From Laspinema sp. D2d (lineage in GTDB: Bacteria > Cyanobacteriota > Cyanobacteriia > Cyanobacteriales > Laspinemataceae), in the NCBI RefSeq assembly GCF_025370755.1, contig NZ_JAMXFC010000002.1, positions 124,001-188,000 on the forward strand: DNA of 64,000 bases. The letters are read 5' to 3'. This document shows positions 56,701 through 64,000 of the stretch, in pieces. The notes beneath the pieces were generated by a model. It had not been told where the DNA came from. It saw only the letters and a list, made by a program, of their open reading frames with translations, and made no database searches. The translations under genes and the position numbers were made by a program. Within the stretch, counting starts at the first letter, position 1, and every line of letters begins with the position of its first letter.

Positions 56701-56964
56701 GCCTCATTCAATGAAGTAATCCGCCTCAAATCGGATTTTGCCGAAGCTTATTACAACCGAGGGAATGCGCAGCATAATCTAGGGCAACATGAGGAAGCCA
56801 TTGCCTCATTCAATGAAGCAATTCGCCTCAAACCGGATTTCCCAGGGGCTTATTACAACCGAGGGAATGCGCAGCATAATCTAGGGCAACACGAGGAAGC
56901 CATTGCTTCATTCAATGAAGCAATCCGTCTCAAACCGGATTTCCCCGGGGCTTATTACAACTGA
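53764..56964 (+). CDS. Giant TPR-repeat protein, ended by a nonsense codon within a repeat
   Basis: A 1,066-aa protein. Residues 1-140 form a basic N-terminus (MWRKLWRWLKQIYHSLQQRF) and a helical domain (FMPLLEAAANGASGG, WIPWLQRFGERL) seen in cyanobacterial TPR and caspase-like proteins. About 27 TPR units of 34 residues (YYNRGNAQGYLGQYEEAIAS, then FNEAIRLKPDFPEA) follow, with two 35-residue units carrying an extra Asn or Asp. At DNA level units are nearly identical at 102-bp spacing. The stop at 56962 replaces the CGA (Arg) found at the same place in other units, and the next 30 bases still read as a decayed repeat (GG-A-stop-DKLELEQ). The true protein was probably longer. Confidence 0.88.
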   Translation: MWRKLWRWLKQIYHSLQQRFQKREPPPSPHQIPDLEFEIKFMPLLEAAANGASGGDIQTHRMATNIKESEWIPWLQRFGERLQQNPETHAEIAQRLIQFGQLHRGELGTVAERIGREILALITPSVVQEEVTSQGPEKDEAEEWFQRGVEQIERGDFTAAIASFNEVSLLQPNYSEAYYNRGIAQSYLEQYEEAIASFNEMIRLQPDYPESYCSRGVVQADLGKYEEAIASYNEAIRLKPDFPDPYYNRGVAQGYLGQYEDAIASFNEFIRLQPDYPDAYGKRGLAQGYLGQYEEAIASFNEAIRVQPDYPEAYGNRGVVQADLGKYEEAIASYNEAIRFKPDFPDPYYNRGLAQGYLGQYEEAIASFNEAIRLQPYYLEAYCNRGVAQGYLGQYEEAIASFNEAICLQPDYPEAYYNRGNAQGYLGQYEEAIASYHEAIRLKPDYSEAYYKRGNAQGYLGQYEEAIASFNEVIHLQPHYPWAYYSRGVMQVDLGQYEEAITSYNEAIRLKPDFPEAYLNRGKVQDNLGQYEEAIASYNEAIRLKPDFPEAYLNRGAVLCNNLGQYKDALASFNEAIRLKPDYPDAYYNRGNAQVYLREYEEAIASFNQAIHLKPDYATAYINRGGVLCDNLGQYEEAIASFNEAIRLKPDFPWAYYNRGVAQVYLGQYQDAITSFNEAIRLQPDFPAAYYKLGLVQYNVGQPEDALASFNEAIRLKPDDPEAYYRRGNAQYSLGQYEDAIASFNEAIHLKPDLLEAYYNRGNVQVDLRQYEEAIASFNETIRLKSDLPEAYYGRGNAQGFLGQYENAVASLNEAIRLKPDYFDAYSIRGVGQYNLGQYEDAIASFNEAIRLKPNLPEAYYNRGLVQYNLRQHEDAIGSFSEAIRLKPDYPDAYYRRGNAQGYLGLYEDAFASFNEAIRLKPDYSEAYSNRGNVQVYLGKHEDAIASFNEALRLTPNDIWSYYNRGIAQGYLGKHEDAIASFNEVIRLKSDFAEAYYNRGNAQHNLGQHEEAIASFNEAIRLKPDFPGAYYNRGNAQHNLGQHEEAIASFNEAIRLKPDFPGAYYN

Positions 56965-57059
56965 GGGGGAGCTTAGGATAAGCTAGAGCTAGAGCAGATA
57001 TTGTGCAAGAGGTCTATTCAATTTCATGGGTTCCTAAAAACTCTATTTCCCCAACCCTA

Positions 57060-57089
57060 AGCTAAAGTCGGTTTCAACCGACTTTAGCT
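57060..57089. repeat. Perfect 14-bp hairpin repeat between convergent genes
   Basis: AGCTAAAGTCGGTT, a two-base TC centre and AACCGACTTTAGCT form a perfect inverted repeat. It lies between the large TPR gene and the convergent transporter gene and may end transcription on both strands. The motif is a common dispersed cyanobacterial palindrome. Confidence 0.75.
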
Positions 57090-57128
57090 ATAAGCCTGCG
57101 AACGTTTAAACCCCAGCAGGTTGTCGCT

Positions 57129-58379
57129 TCAAATGCCAATTACCCGATCGCGCTTCAACAGCAAACTCGCAACAACCATTCCCACAATTGCTAAAAATAT
57201 CATGGGATAAAAGGCATAAGTATAGCTGCCAAACCAATCGCGAATTTGTCCAGCAATTAGGGTTCCTAACAACGCACCCACGCCGTATGCCGTAAACACA
57301 ATGCCGTAATTTTGAGCATAATTATCTGGATTAAATAGGCGCAGGGTTGTCGTTGGTGCGATCGCTAACCATCCGCCTAGAGATGCCCAAAATAGACAAA
57401 AGGCTATCAAATAGGTGGCAACTTGTCCCTCTTGCGCACTCAGCATCAATAGGCAGGCAATCAATACGAGGGTATAAGAGACGATCGCCACATGGCGGGG
57501 TTTGAAGCGATCGCTTAACCAGCCAAATAGGGGGCGACTGATGCCATTAAATAGGGCAAATAATGAGACACTACTGGCAGCTAATGCCGGGTCAATGTTA
57601 ATCATTTCCTCCCCTACGGGACTGGAAATGCCGATCGCACTCAATCCGACAAAGGTGCCGATGCTGTAGCAAATCCACAATCCATAAAAAGAGCGACTTT
57701 TCAGGATATTCCCGGGATAGGCGCTGGGGACGGCACAGGAGGCTGGCGAGATAGGTTGTGCCGGTTGCCAGTCTTTAGGGGGCATTTTTAGGGTGGTGGC
57801 GATCGCTAGAATAATCAGGGTAAAAGCAATCCCTAAAATCCGCAATGTTTCTCGCACGCTATAGGCATCAATTAAACTTTTCGCCAGGGGTGCGGTAATC
57901 AATGGAGAGAGTCCAAATCCAATAATGGTTAACCCCACTGCTAATCCTTTTTTATCGGGAAACCATCGCGCCACGACTGCCATTGGTACGCCATAAGCAA
58001 TCCCCACCCCAGTCCCGGCAATCAATCCGTAAGTGAGAGTCATGGCTACAATATTGTCAGCAAAACTCGAAAGAATGTAACCGATTCCGACAATTGTACC
58101 CCCGATTGCGGTAACAATTCTTGAGCCAATTCGAGGAATATAAAACCCAGCAATAGGCATCAGGGCTGCATAAAAAACTAGGGCGACTGTATAAGGTAAC
58201 AAACTTTCAGTTGCACCAATATTCAGTTCCCCTTCTAGGGGTTTTCTAAATACACTCCAAGCGTAAACACTCCCCAGACAGAGTAAAACGCTCATCCCCA
58301 GAGGAATCATTAACCATCTTCCCTGTTGTGCAGGCAGTCCAAAAATGGTTAATTCTGAGCGATCGTGGGTGATATTCAT
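57129..58379 (-). CDS. MFS transporter, OFA (oxalate/formate antiporter) family
   Basis: A 416-aa protein with 12 predicted membrane helices. The family marks are the start GRWLMIPLGMSVLLCLGSVY followed by AWSVF, the loop motif VARWFPDKKGLAVGLTIIGFG between helices 4 and 5, and GWLSDRFKPRHV in the second half. These match the oxalate:formate antiporter-like branch of the major facilitator superfamily, whose members carry small organic anions. The actual substrate is unknown. It appears monocistronic, convergent with the TPR gene. Confidence 0.88.
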   Translation of the reverse strand: MNITHDRSELTIFGLPAQQGRWLMIPLGMSVLLCLGSVYAWSVFRKPLEGELNIGATESLLPYTVALVFYAALMPIAGFYIPRIGSRIVTAIGGTIVGIGYILSSFADNIVAMTLTYGLIAGTGVGIAYGVPMAVVARWFPDKKGLAVGLTIIGFGLSPLITAPLAKSLIDAYSVRETLRILGIAFTLIILAIATTLKMPPKDWQPAQPISPASCAVPSAYPGNILKSRSFYGLWICYSIGTFVGLSAIGISSPVGEEMINIDPALAASSVSLFALFNGISRPLFGWLSDRFKPRHVAIVSYTLVLIACLLMLSAQEGQVATYLIAFCLFWASLGGWLAIAPTTTLRLFNPDNYAQNYGIVFTAYGVGALLGTLIAGQIRDWFGSYTYAFYPMIFLAIVGMVVASLLLKRDRVIGI

Positions 58380-58776
58380 TACTTCTAACTCCCTGTTAGA
58401 GATAATTTGAGTTAATTTGTAGAGATTTGTTGCTGCTTCTTATGGTCTAGCTCGTTTTTATAGATTTTCTTTTATCAGGGTGGAAGCCTCTGATTGCTTC
58501 ACTTTTACTTTACCACGATTTGCCCTACTCATCATCATGAAAACTTGATTTTTCTCAAAGCAGGAGTATTTGAACGAGGTGGGGCCGGGGGCTGTTATCC
58601 GGGTTATAGCTGCTACAATTTGAGCCTTTTGATAGAGGTGGGATTGGATTTATTTCTGTATCCTAGGGATAATCAACTTGAAATTTAGCAGATCTAACCT
58701 TTCTTCGGAAAATTTTTGGGGTTGCTTCATTCAGGAATTGACTGTTTAAAATAACCGTTTAAAACTGATATACATT
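58380..58776. other. 397-bp intergenic region between divergent genes
   Basis: Holds the promoters of the MFS gene (minus) and the DUF1206 gene (plus). It is AT-rich with T runs. A frame across 58494-58688 has no ribosome binding site or family features. No repeat, RNA gene or clear promoter boxes were identified. Confidence 0.5.
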
Positions 58777-59631
58777 ATGACTCAATCTCCACAAGCAGAA
58801 TGGATCGAGCGTTTTGCTCGCTTTGGATACGCTGCCAAAGGATTTGTTTACGGTTTGTTGGGCATTTTAGCCTTGCAAGCTGCAATCACTCACGGGGGAC
58901 AAACCACGGACCAAAAGGGCGTGCTTTATGCAATAACTCAGCAACCTTTTGGCAAAGCGTTACTGTTTTTTGTAACCATTGGACTGATTAGTTATGCAAT
59001 GTGGCGTTTGATAGAAGCTTTTATGGATACAGACCATAAAGGGACTAATTTTAAAGGGTTAATCGAGCGATTTGGAGTGGGAATGAGTGCGGTCATTTAT
59101 TCGGGGTTTGCTTTGACTGCCATTAAACTTTTGATGGGTAATGGAGAAAGTGGGAGGGGACAAAGTGACCAAAACGCTCAACATTGGACTGCACGGTTTC
59201 TCTCACAACCCTTTGGAGAATGGTTGGTGGGACTAGCGGGTGCAGTGGTGATTGGTTTAGGATTTTCTTATTTTTATAAAGCCTTTACGGGGAAGTTTCG
59301 CCAAGAATTAAAAATTAGAGAAATGACTCCCAATGAAGAAAAATGGGTGATGATAGCCGGTCGAGTGGGGTTATCTGCAAGGGGTGTTATTTTTACCCTG
59401 ATTGGATGGTTTCTGATGCAGGCGGCTTATCTGTCCGATGCGAATCAAGCCAAGGCCATTCCTGGGGCATTAGAGGCTTTATTAAACCAGCGTTACGGGA
59501 GTCTGCTTTTGGGTATTGTAGCGGTGGGATTACTGATTTATGGACTGTATATGGGAGTACACGCCCGTTATCGGCGGATTCGCCCTCCCCAATCTGCTGA
59601 CCCCCGACAACTTTTAAATGTGGGAAAATAA
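58777..59631 (+). CDS. DUF1206 membrane protein
   Basis: A 284-aa protein with six membrane helices arranged as three repeats of a two-helix unit, each opening with a pattern such as IERFARFGYAAKGFVYGLLG, then IERFGVGMSAVIYSGFAL, then IAGRVGLSARGVIFTLIGW. This is the DUF1206 architecture. The function is unknown. It ends in a short soluble tail (RRIRPPQSADPRQ). It stands alone with its own terminator. Confidence 0.85.
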   Translation: MTQSPQAEWIERFARFGYAAKGFVYGLLGILALQAAITHGGQTTDQKGVLYAITQQPFGKALLFFVTIGLISYAMWRLIEAFMDTDHKGTNFKGLIERFGVGMSAVIYSGFALTAIKLLMGNGESGRGQSDQNAQHWTARFLSQPFGEWLVGLAGAVVIGLGFSYFYKAFTGKFRQELKIREMTPNEEKWVMIAGRVGLSARGVIFTLIGWFLMQAAYLSDANQAKAIPGALEALLNQRYGSLLLGIVAVGLLIYGLYMGVHARYRRIRPPQSADPRQLLNVGK

Positions 59632-59655
59632 GCGATCGCCTCGGGACAAATTCCC

Positions 59656-59686
59656 TTGGGGGAATGCACCCCCAAACCTCTTTTTT
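59656..59686 (+). terminator. Terminator after the DUF1206 gene
   Basis: TTGGGGG (59656-59662) pairs with CCCCCAA (59669-59675) around AATGCA, followed by ACCTC and a T6 run. It lies 24 bases after the stop and ends at the convergent thioesterase gene. Confidence 0.75.
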
Positions 59687-60119
59687 AACTCATTGCCTCG
59701 GATGAATGGGTAGCAAATTTTTTCACCAAGTTCTCCGGTATGGCAACGAGACGATGACTGGAAACATGAATAAAACATCCCGTTTGTTTGGCATTCACGG
59801 CAATTTTATTGTCTACAATCAACTCAGTTTTGACAATCCATTTAACCGACCCCATATCACTAAACCACATCCTTCCTTCAATCAAATCAAATAATTTGAT
59901 GGGTTTATGATATTCTAGGCGAGTTTTACCAATAAGGGGAGAGATTCCTAATTCTAATTGCTGTTCTAAAGAAAAATACTGTTGAAATAAATCTAAACGT
60001 AAATCTTCAATCCAGCGCATCAAAATCATTTGGCTGACTAACCCGGTTATATCCAGATCATAGGGTTTCACAGTGAAAGCTAAATTCGTCTCTAATAATG
60101 CATCTTGTTCTAAGGTCAT
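59685..60119 (-). CDS. Hotdog-fold acyl-CoA thioesterase-like protein
   Basis: A 144-aa single hotdog domain: FTVKPYDLDITGLVSQMI replaces the usual YDTDxxGxVNN motif, followed by the long helix MRWIEDLRLDLFQQYFSL and strands ending GCFIHVSSHRLVAIP. It resembles the 4-hydroxybenzoyl-CoA thioesterase/YbgC family and the related fatty-acyl thioesterases of cyanobacteria. The aspartate of the YDLD motif is the likely catalytic residue. The substrate is unknown. It stands alone. Confidence 0.78.
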   Translation of the reverse strand: MTLEQDALLETNLAFTVKPYDLDITGLVSQMILMRWIEDLRLDLFQQYFSLEQQLELGISPLIGKTRLEYHKPIKLFDLIEGRMWFSDMGSVKWIVKTELIVDNKIAVNAKQTGCFIHVSSHRLVAIPENLVKKFATHSSEAMS

Positions 60120-60277
60120 AGTCCCTCAAAATGGTCTCTTAAAATAACGATTGGGTTAGTCCTCTGCTTTAAAACGGCCAGGAGGCGATTTTACAGGACT
60201 CTAACTTATTGTAATCATTTTTTAACAAAAGAACGTACTGGGGACTCTATAAGGGAAAGATGCGGTTAAGTAGACCG

Positions 60278-60341
60278 GAAACTGGGTTTCTTTCCAGAGT
60301 TGCTGCTATTTGCCATAACTTTGGTAAAGAAACCCAGTTTC
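60278..60341. repeat. Long hairpin just downstream of uvrA
   Basis: GAAACTGGGTTTCTTT (60278-60293) and AAAGAAACCCAGTTTC (60326-60341) are exact complements over 16 bases. An inner CCAGAGTT/AACTTTGG stem (one G-T) extends the hairpin to about 24 pairs. It begins six bases after the uvrA stop and may end uvrA transcription. The sequence belongs to the GAAACC/GGTTTC repeat family also found near 39300. Confidence 0.75.
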
Positions 60342-60347
60342 TAATCG

Positions 60348-63275
60348 TTAAGATTTGGCTGGATATTGCTGCAAGACGCGCTTTAAAAATTGTCCGGTGT
60401 AGGACCGAGAATTTTCTGCAACTTCCTCGGGGGTTCCGGTGGCGATCGCCTCTCCACCTTTGTCCCCCCCTTCCGGTCCTAAATCAATCACCCAATCGGC
60501 ACAGCGAATCACATCTAAGTTGTGTTCAATGGTCAAAATTGAGTTGCCTTTATCTACTAAACGCTGCAACACATTCAACAATTGATGCACATCATAAAAT
60601 GATAATCCGGTCGTCGGTTCATCGATTAAATACAAGGTTTTTCCCGTCGCGCGTCGGGAGAGTTCCGTTGCCAGTTTAACCCGTTGCGCTTCACCTCCGG
60701 AGAGGGTGGGTGCCGGTTGTCCTAAGTGAATATATCCTAATCCTACATCCACTAAAGTTTGCAACCTTGTCGCCGCCCGAGGGATATGTTTAAACAGTTC
60801 TAAGGATTCTTCTACAGTGAGATTCAAGACATCTGCAATGGAATATCCTTTATATTTCACTTGCAACGTTTCGCGATTATATCGCGCACCTTTGCAAATA
60901 TCACACTGCACATAAACATCGGGTAAAAAGTTCATAGAAATGACATTCACCCCTTGTCCGCCACAAGCTTCGCAGCGTCCGCCTTTGACATTAAAAGAAA
61001 ACTGACCCGGTTTATATCCGCGCGCTTTTGCTTCGATGGTTTCTGCAAATAATCCCCGAATCATATCAAAAACGCCGGTGTAAGTGGCGGGATTAGACCG
61101 AGGGGTTCTACCGATGGGAGATTGATCGATAATAATCACCTTATCCACGGCATCTTTTAAACTTTTTTCTCCCAAGGTTTTGAGGGCATCCATGTCCCCG
61201 GGGAACGGAACTTTTCGGGTGATATGATGTTGCAGGGCGGGATAGAGTAAATCATTAATTAAACTGGATTTACCCGACCCAGAAACCCCAGTGACACCAA
61301 CTAATTTTCCTAGGGGAATTTCTACATCAATCTGCTTGAGATTGTTGCGAGAACAGTTTTTCATCACCAAAGAACGTCCATTTCCCTCACGCCGTTCCCC
61401 GGGGGTTTCAATTTGTAACCGCCCGGATAAATAAGACCCTGTGAGAGAATTTTCCGCCGTTAAAAGGGCGTCTAACTGTCCTTGGGCGACAATTTCGCCC
61501 CCATGTACCCCCGCGCGAGGACCGATATCTACAATCCAATCCGCAGCGCGAATGGTGTCCTCATCATGTTCCACGACAATTAAAGTATTTCCCAAATCGC
61601 GTAATTTGGTTAAAGTGTGCAGTAATCGTCCGTTATCCCGTTGATGGAGTCCGATACTCGGTTCATCAAGGACGTATAACACGCCGGTTAATCCTGCGCC
61701 GATTTGGGTTGCTAGACGAATGCGCTGCGCTTCTCCTCCGGAAAGGGTCATGGCAGGGCGATCAAGGGTGAGATAATCTAATCCCACATCTAATAAAAAT
61801 TGTAGTCGGGCGCAAATTTCACGGAGGACGAGTTCGGCAATTTGTGCTTGCCGATCGCTCAATTGCAACCGATCAATGCGATCGCGACAGTCCCGAATCG
61901 AAACCGAGGTTAAATCATCAATATGTTCCCCCCCAATTCGCACCGCCAATGCTTCCGGTTTCAGGCGCTTGCCGTGACAACTTTCGCAAGGGCGATCGAC
62001 TAAATACTGTTCTAATTTTTGCTTTTGCAGTTCTGAGGCACTTTCTTCATAGTACCGTTGCAACAACGCCAATGCACCCGCATACCGCCGATTATTTCCC
62101 CATCCTTCGATATTAATCGGTTCATCCGCACCATATAAAATAGTTTTTTGCTGTTTTGCGGTCAACTGCTTCCAGGGTGTGGTTAACTCAAATCCATACG
62201 CCTTTGCTAACCCTTGCAACACCGACAGATAATACGCACTTTCTTTGTCTGCCCAAGGGGCGATCGCCTCATAAATCGGCGCATCGGGGTCCGGGATGAT
62301 TAACTCGGGAGAAAAGGTCCGAAAACTGCCCAATCCATGACAACTTTCACAAGCACCATAAGGGGAATTAAAGGAAAACAAACGGGGGGAAAGTTCTTCC
62401 ATCACCGCCCCATGTTCAGGACAGGCAAACTTTTCAGAAAAGACTAATTCTGTCTCTCCCTCATCGGTGGTGCTGTCTAATAATTGAATAATTGCAATTC
62501 CTTCCGAATGGCGCAATCCTGTGGTTAAAGAATCGACGAGACGTTCTTGAATACCTGCTTTTTTAATCAGGCGATCGACCACAATTTCAAGGGTATGGGT
62601 ATGATTTTTATCCAATTCAATATTTTCCGAGAGTTCGCGAATTTCCCCATTTACCCGCACTCGCACAAACCCATCAGAAGAGAGACTGGACAGCACTTTT
62701 TTATGAGTGCCTTTTTTACCGCGAACCACCGGGGCGAGAATTTGAAACTTAGTGCGGTCCGGGAGTTCCATCACCCGATCGCACATTTCATCAATGGTTT
62801 GCGGCGCGATTGAGCGATCGCAGATTGGGCAGTGAGGTTTTCCCGCCCGTCCAAATAACAAGCGCAAATAATCATAAATTTCCGTCACCGTTCCCACCGT
62901 CGATCGCGGGTTGTGGGAGGTGGATTTTTGGTCAATGGAAATCGCTGGAGAGAGTCCCTCAATGGATTCCACATCCGGTTTATCCAGTTGTCCGAGAAAC
63001 TGGCGGGCGTAGGCGCTGAGGGACTCCACATACCGCCGTTGACCCTCGGCAAAAATGGTATCGAAGGCGAGGGAGGATTTCCCGGACCCCGAAACCCCGG
63101 TAAAGACAATTAGGCGATCGCGCGGGAGTTCGAGGTCAATATTTTTAAGGTTGTGCTGTCTTGCCCCCCGAATTCGGATCCCGTGATCCCGGGGATTGAC
63201 CACCGCCTCGGTCAGAGAGGATCCATTCAAACTCTGCGCGGGTTGCTTCGTAGACGCACTGGCACGTTTAGGCAT
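60348..63275 (-). CDS. uvrA: Excinuclease ABC subunit A
   Basis: A 975-aa DNA-damage recognition ATPase of nucleotide excision repair. The first ATPase half has GVSGSGKSSLAFDTIFAEGQ and the damage-domain segment LSAYARQFLGQLDKPDVESI, with zinc-finger cysteines in KPHCPIC and CESCHG..CESCHGKRL. The second half has GVTGVSGSGKSSLI, a zinc finger CEACGGQGV..CDICKGARY, and the signature LSGGEAQRVKLATELSRR. It is of normal length and full domain order. The N-terminal 30 residues (SASTKQPAQSLNGSSL) are a short cyanobacterial extension. It acts with UvrB and UvrC encoded elsewhere. Confidence 0.98.
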   Translation of the reverse strand: MPKRASASTKQPAQSLNGSSLTEAVVNPRDHGIRIRGARQHNLKNIDLELPRDRLIVFTGVSGSGKSSLAFDTIFAEGQRRYVESLSAYARQFLGQLDKPDVESIEGLSPAISIDQKSTSHNPRSTVGTVTEIYDYLRLLFGRAGKPHCPICDRSIAPQTIDEMCDRVMELPDRTKFQILAPVVRGKKGTHKKVLSSLSSDGFVRVRVNGEIRELSENIELDKNHTHTLEIVVDRLIKKAGIQERLVDSLTTGLRHSEGIAIIQLLDSTTDEGETELVFSEKFACPEHGAVMEELSPRLFSFNSPYGACESCHGLGSFRTFSPELIIPDPDAPIYEAIAPWADKESAYYLSVLQGLAKAYGFELTTPWKQLTAKQQKTILYGADEPINIEGWGNNRRYAGALALLQRYYEESASELQKQKLEQYLVDRPCESCHGKRLKPEALAVRIGGEHIDDLTSVSIRDCRDRIDRLQLSDRQAQIAELVLREICARLQFLLDVGLDYLTLDRPAMTLSGGEAQRIRLATQIGAGLTGVLYVLDEPSIGLHQRDNGRLLHTLTKLRDLGNTLIVVEHDEDTIRAADWIVDIGPRAGVHGGEIVAQGQLDALLTAENSLTGSYLSGRLQIETPGERREGNGRSLVMKNCSRNNLKQIDVEIPLGKLVGVTGVSGSGKSSLINDLLYPALQHHITRKVPFPGDMDALKTLGEKSLKDAVDKVIIIDQSPIGRTPRSNPATYTGVFDMIRGLFAETIEAKARGYKPGQFSFNVKGGRCEACGGQGVNVISMNFLPDVYVQCDICKGARYNRETLQVKYKGYSIADVLNLTVEESLELFKHIPRAATRLQTLVDVGLGYIHLGQPAPTLSGGEAQRVKLATELSRRATGKTLYLIDEPTTGLSFYDVHQLLNVLQRLVDKGNSILTIEHNLDVIRCADWVIDLGPEGGDKGGEAIATGTPEEVAENSRSYTGQFLKRVLQQYPAKS

Positions 63276-63474
63276 AAAAATTTAACTATACATTTCTTAA
63301 TAATTTTAGCGGGTTTGGAGGTGGATGCGGGGGCGGAGGATGGGATCACCGGGGTTCGGATATCCGAGGGGTCCTAGTTTTTTGGGGTGGGGTGAGTCAA
63401 GAGAACCCCTTCAGGCATTTCCGGGTGATTTCCCCCCTACAATAAAATTGAGGAGTGCCAGGAGAACCCAACCA

Positions 63475-63894
63475 ATGGACGAGTATCAATCCCAAGTAAG
63501 CAGGGCGATCGCCACTTTGAAGGAAGACTTACCGACTTTATTTGAAAAAGATATTTCTTACGAAATTTATCGAAAAGATATCTTTTTCAAAGACCCAGTA
63601 AATCAGTTTAAGTGGAAGTTTAATTATCGAATTATTTTCTGGACCTTACGGTTTCACGGCCAACTGTTTTTTACCGAACTCTATTTTGATTTGCATGATG
63701 TAGAGCAGGTTGCGCCGGATATGATTTTAGCAAACTGGACCGTACGTGGGCGATTACGGTTACCTTGGAAAGCCGATTTATTTTTTAATGGATATTCTAA
63801 TTATAAATTAGATGAAACCGGCTTAATTTATGAACATATTGATACTTGGGACCGGGAACCGAAGGCGATTTTAAAACAGTTTCTGCCGCAATAA
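63475..63894 (+). CDS. DUF2358-family protein
   Basis: A 139-aa soluble protein from ATG 63475 (MDEYQSQVSRAIATLKEDLP), with AGGAG upstream. It has an NTF2-like layout: a helical start, LFEKDISYEIYRKDIFFKDP, FHGQLFFTELYFDLHDV, ILANWTVRGRLRLPW and a final YEHIDTWD. This is the pattern of the DUF2358 family found in cyanobacteria and plastids, of unknown function. The frame is open from 63325, but the 50 codons before the ATG look non-coding. It is divergent from uvrA. Confidence 0.82.
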   Translation: MDEYQSQVSRAIATLKEDLPTLFEKDISYEIYRKDIFFKDPVNQFKWKFNYRIIFWTLRFHGQLFFTELYFDLHDVEQVAPDMILANWTVRGRLRLPWKADLFFNGYSNYKLDETGLIYEHIDTWDREPKAILKQFLPQ

Positions 63895-64000
63895 AAGATA
63901 AAAAAGATTTCCCCTTCCCCAGAAAAAAGGGAAGGAGAAACGATCGCATTATTCTTCAGTTCCAGCCTGACGGAGCGATCGCGCTACTTTTTTGTAGCTG
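63895..64000. other. Right-edge intergenic sequence with a possible hairpin
   Basis: CCTTCCC (63913-63919) and GGGAAGG (63929-63935), with outer TTTC/GAAA pairs, form a weak hairpin after the DUF2358 gene without a T tract. The last 50 bases may be the 3' end of a convergent gene, but too little is present to tell. Confidence 0.35.

Noticed and set aside
53764-56964. 102-bp tandem DNA repeats as a CRISPR or satellite
   Set aside because: The period equals 34 codons and the frame is open throughout with a clear TPR consensus, so it is coding repetition.

Overview
The window looks like chromosomal DNA of a filamentous, non-heterocystous cyanobacterium. The evidence is the very frequent HIP1 octamer GCGATCGC, the light-independent chlorophyll genes chlL and chlN with the cyanobacterial DUF5331-type gene between them, hormogonium-polysaccharide (HpsE-type) glycosyltransferases, several cyanobacterial-type Ser/Thr kinases and TPR proteins, and many dispersed palindromic repeats. 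An Oscillatoriales genome of the Oscillatoria/Laspinema kind is my best guess, which is inference only. I found no rRNA, tRNA, CRISPR array, complete insertion sequence or prophage.

Layout. 1-4.5 kb: the N-terminal 950 codons of a NACHT NTPase with pentapeptide repeats running off the left edge, a DUF4351/Rpn-like gene, and two copies of a 34-codon micro-gene, one intact and one broken. 4.6-12.7 kb: surface and signalling genes (VWA protein, zinc-ribbon/TPR/periplasmic-binding receptor, GIY-YIG protein, Ser/Thr kinase, ABC transporter with two FHA domains). 12.8-16.8 kb: chlN, a DUF5331 protein with a long acidic tandem repeat, and chlL, all on the minus strand and encoding parts of dark-operative protochlorophyllide reductase. 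17-22.2 kb: an inverted-arm repeat element, an acyltransferase-like membrane protein, nucleoside deaminase, PIN-TRAM protein and HemW-like radical SAM protein.

22.2-31 kb: a 0.8-kb leader with a promoter and palindromes, then an exopolysaccharide cluster of two HpsE-type glycosyltransferases (the first fused to a degenerate EAL domain), an alkaline-phosphatase-superfamily enzyme and a hexapeptide acetyltransferase. A G-rich/C-rich mirror tract and a multi-spanning Ser/Thr kinase follow. 31-39.3 kb: a strong promoter driving a 72-aa RiPP-precursor-like peptide, an Fe-S old-yellow-enzyme-family oxidoreductase, a 1,532-aa propeller hybrid kinase ending in a PP2C phosphatase, and two toxin-antitoxin modules flanking a decayed antitoxin-like gene. 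39.3-45 kb: the minus-strand chaperone cluster grpE-dnaK-dnaJ continuing through a TusA-like gene into rsgA with 4-bp overlaps.

45-57 kb: a tiny one-helix membrane protein, purH, and a same-strand run of four oxygenase-fold genes (two JmjC/cupin-8, two prolyl-hydroxylase type). Three of these share one N-terminal domain and one has lost its iron ligands. Two TPR genes follow, the larger ending at a nonsense codon inside a repeat. 57-64 kb: OFA-type MFS transporter, DUF1206 membrane protein, thioesterase, uvrA and a DUF2358 protein. The oxygenase cluster is the best candidate for an undescribed system, followed by the peptide/oxidoreductase pair and the glycosyltransferase-EAL fusion. No homology search was run: family names come from recognised motifs, and database checks would be needed to confirm them.
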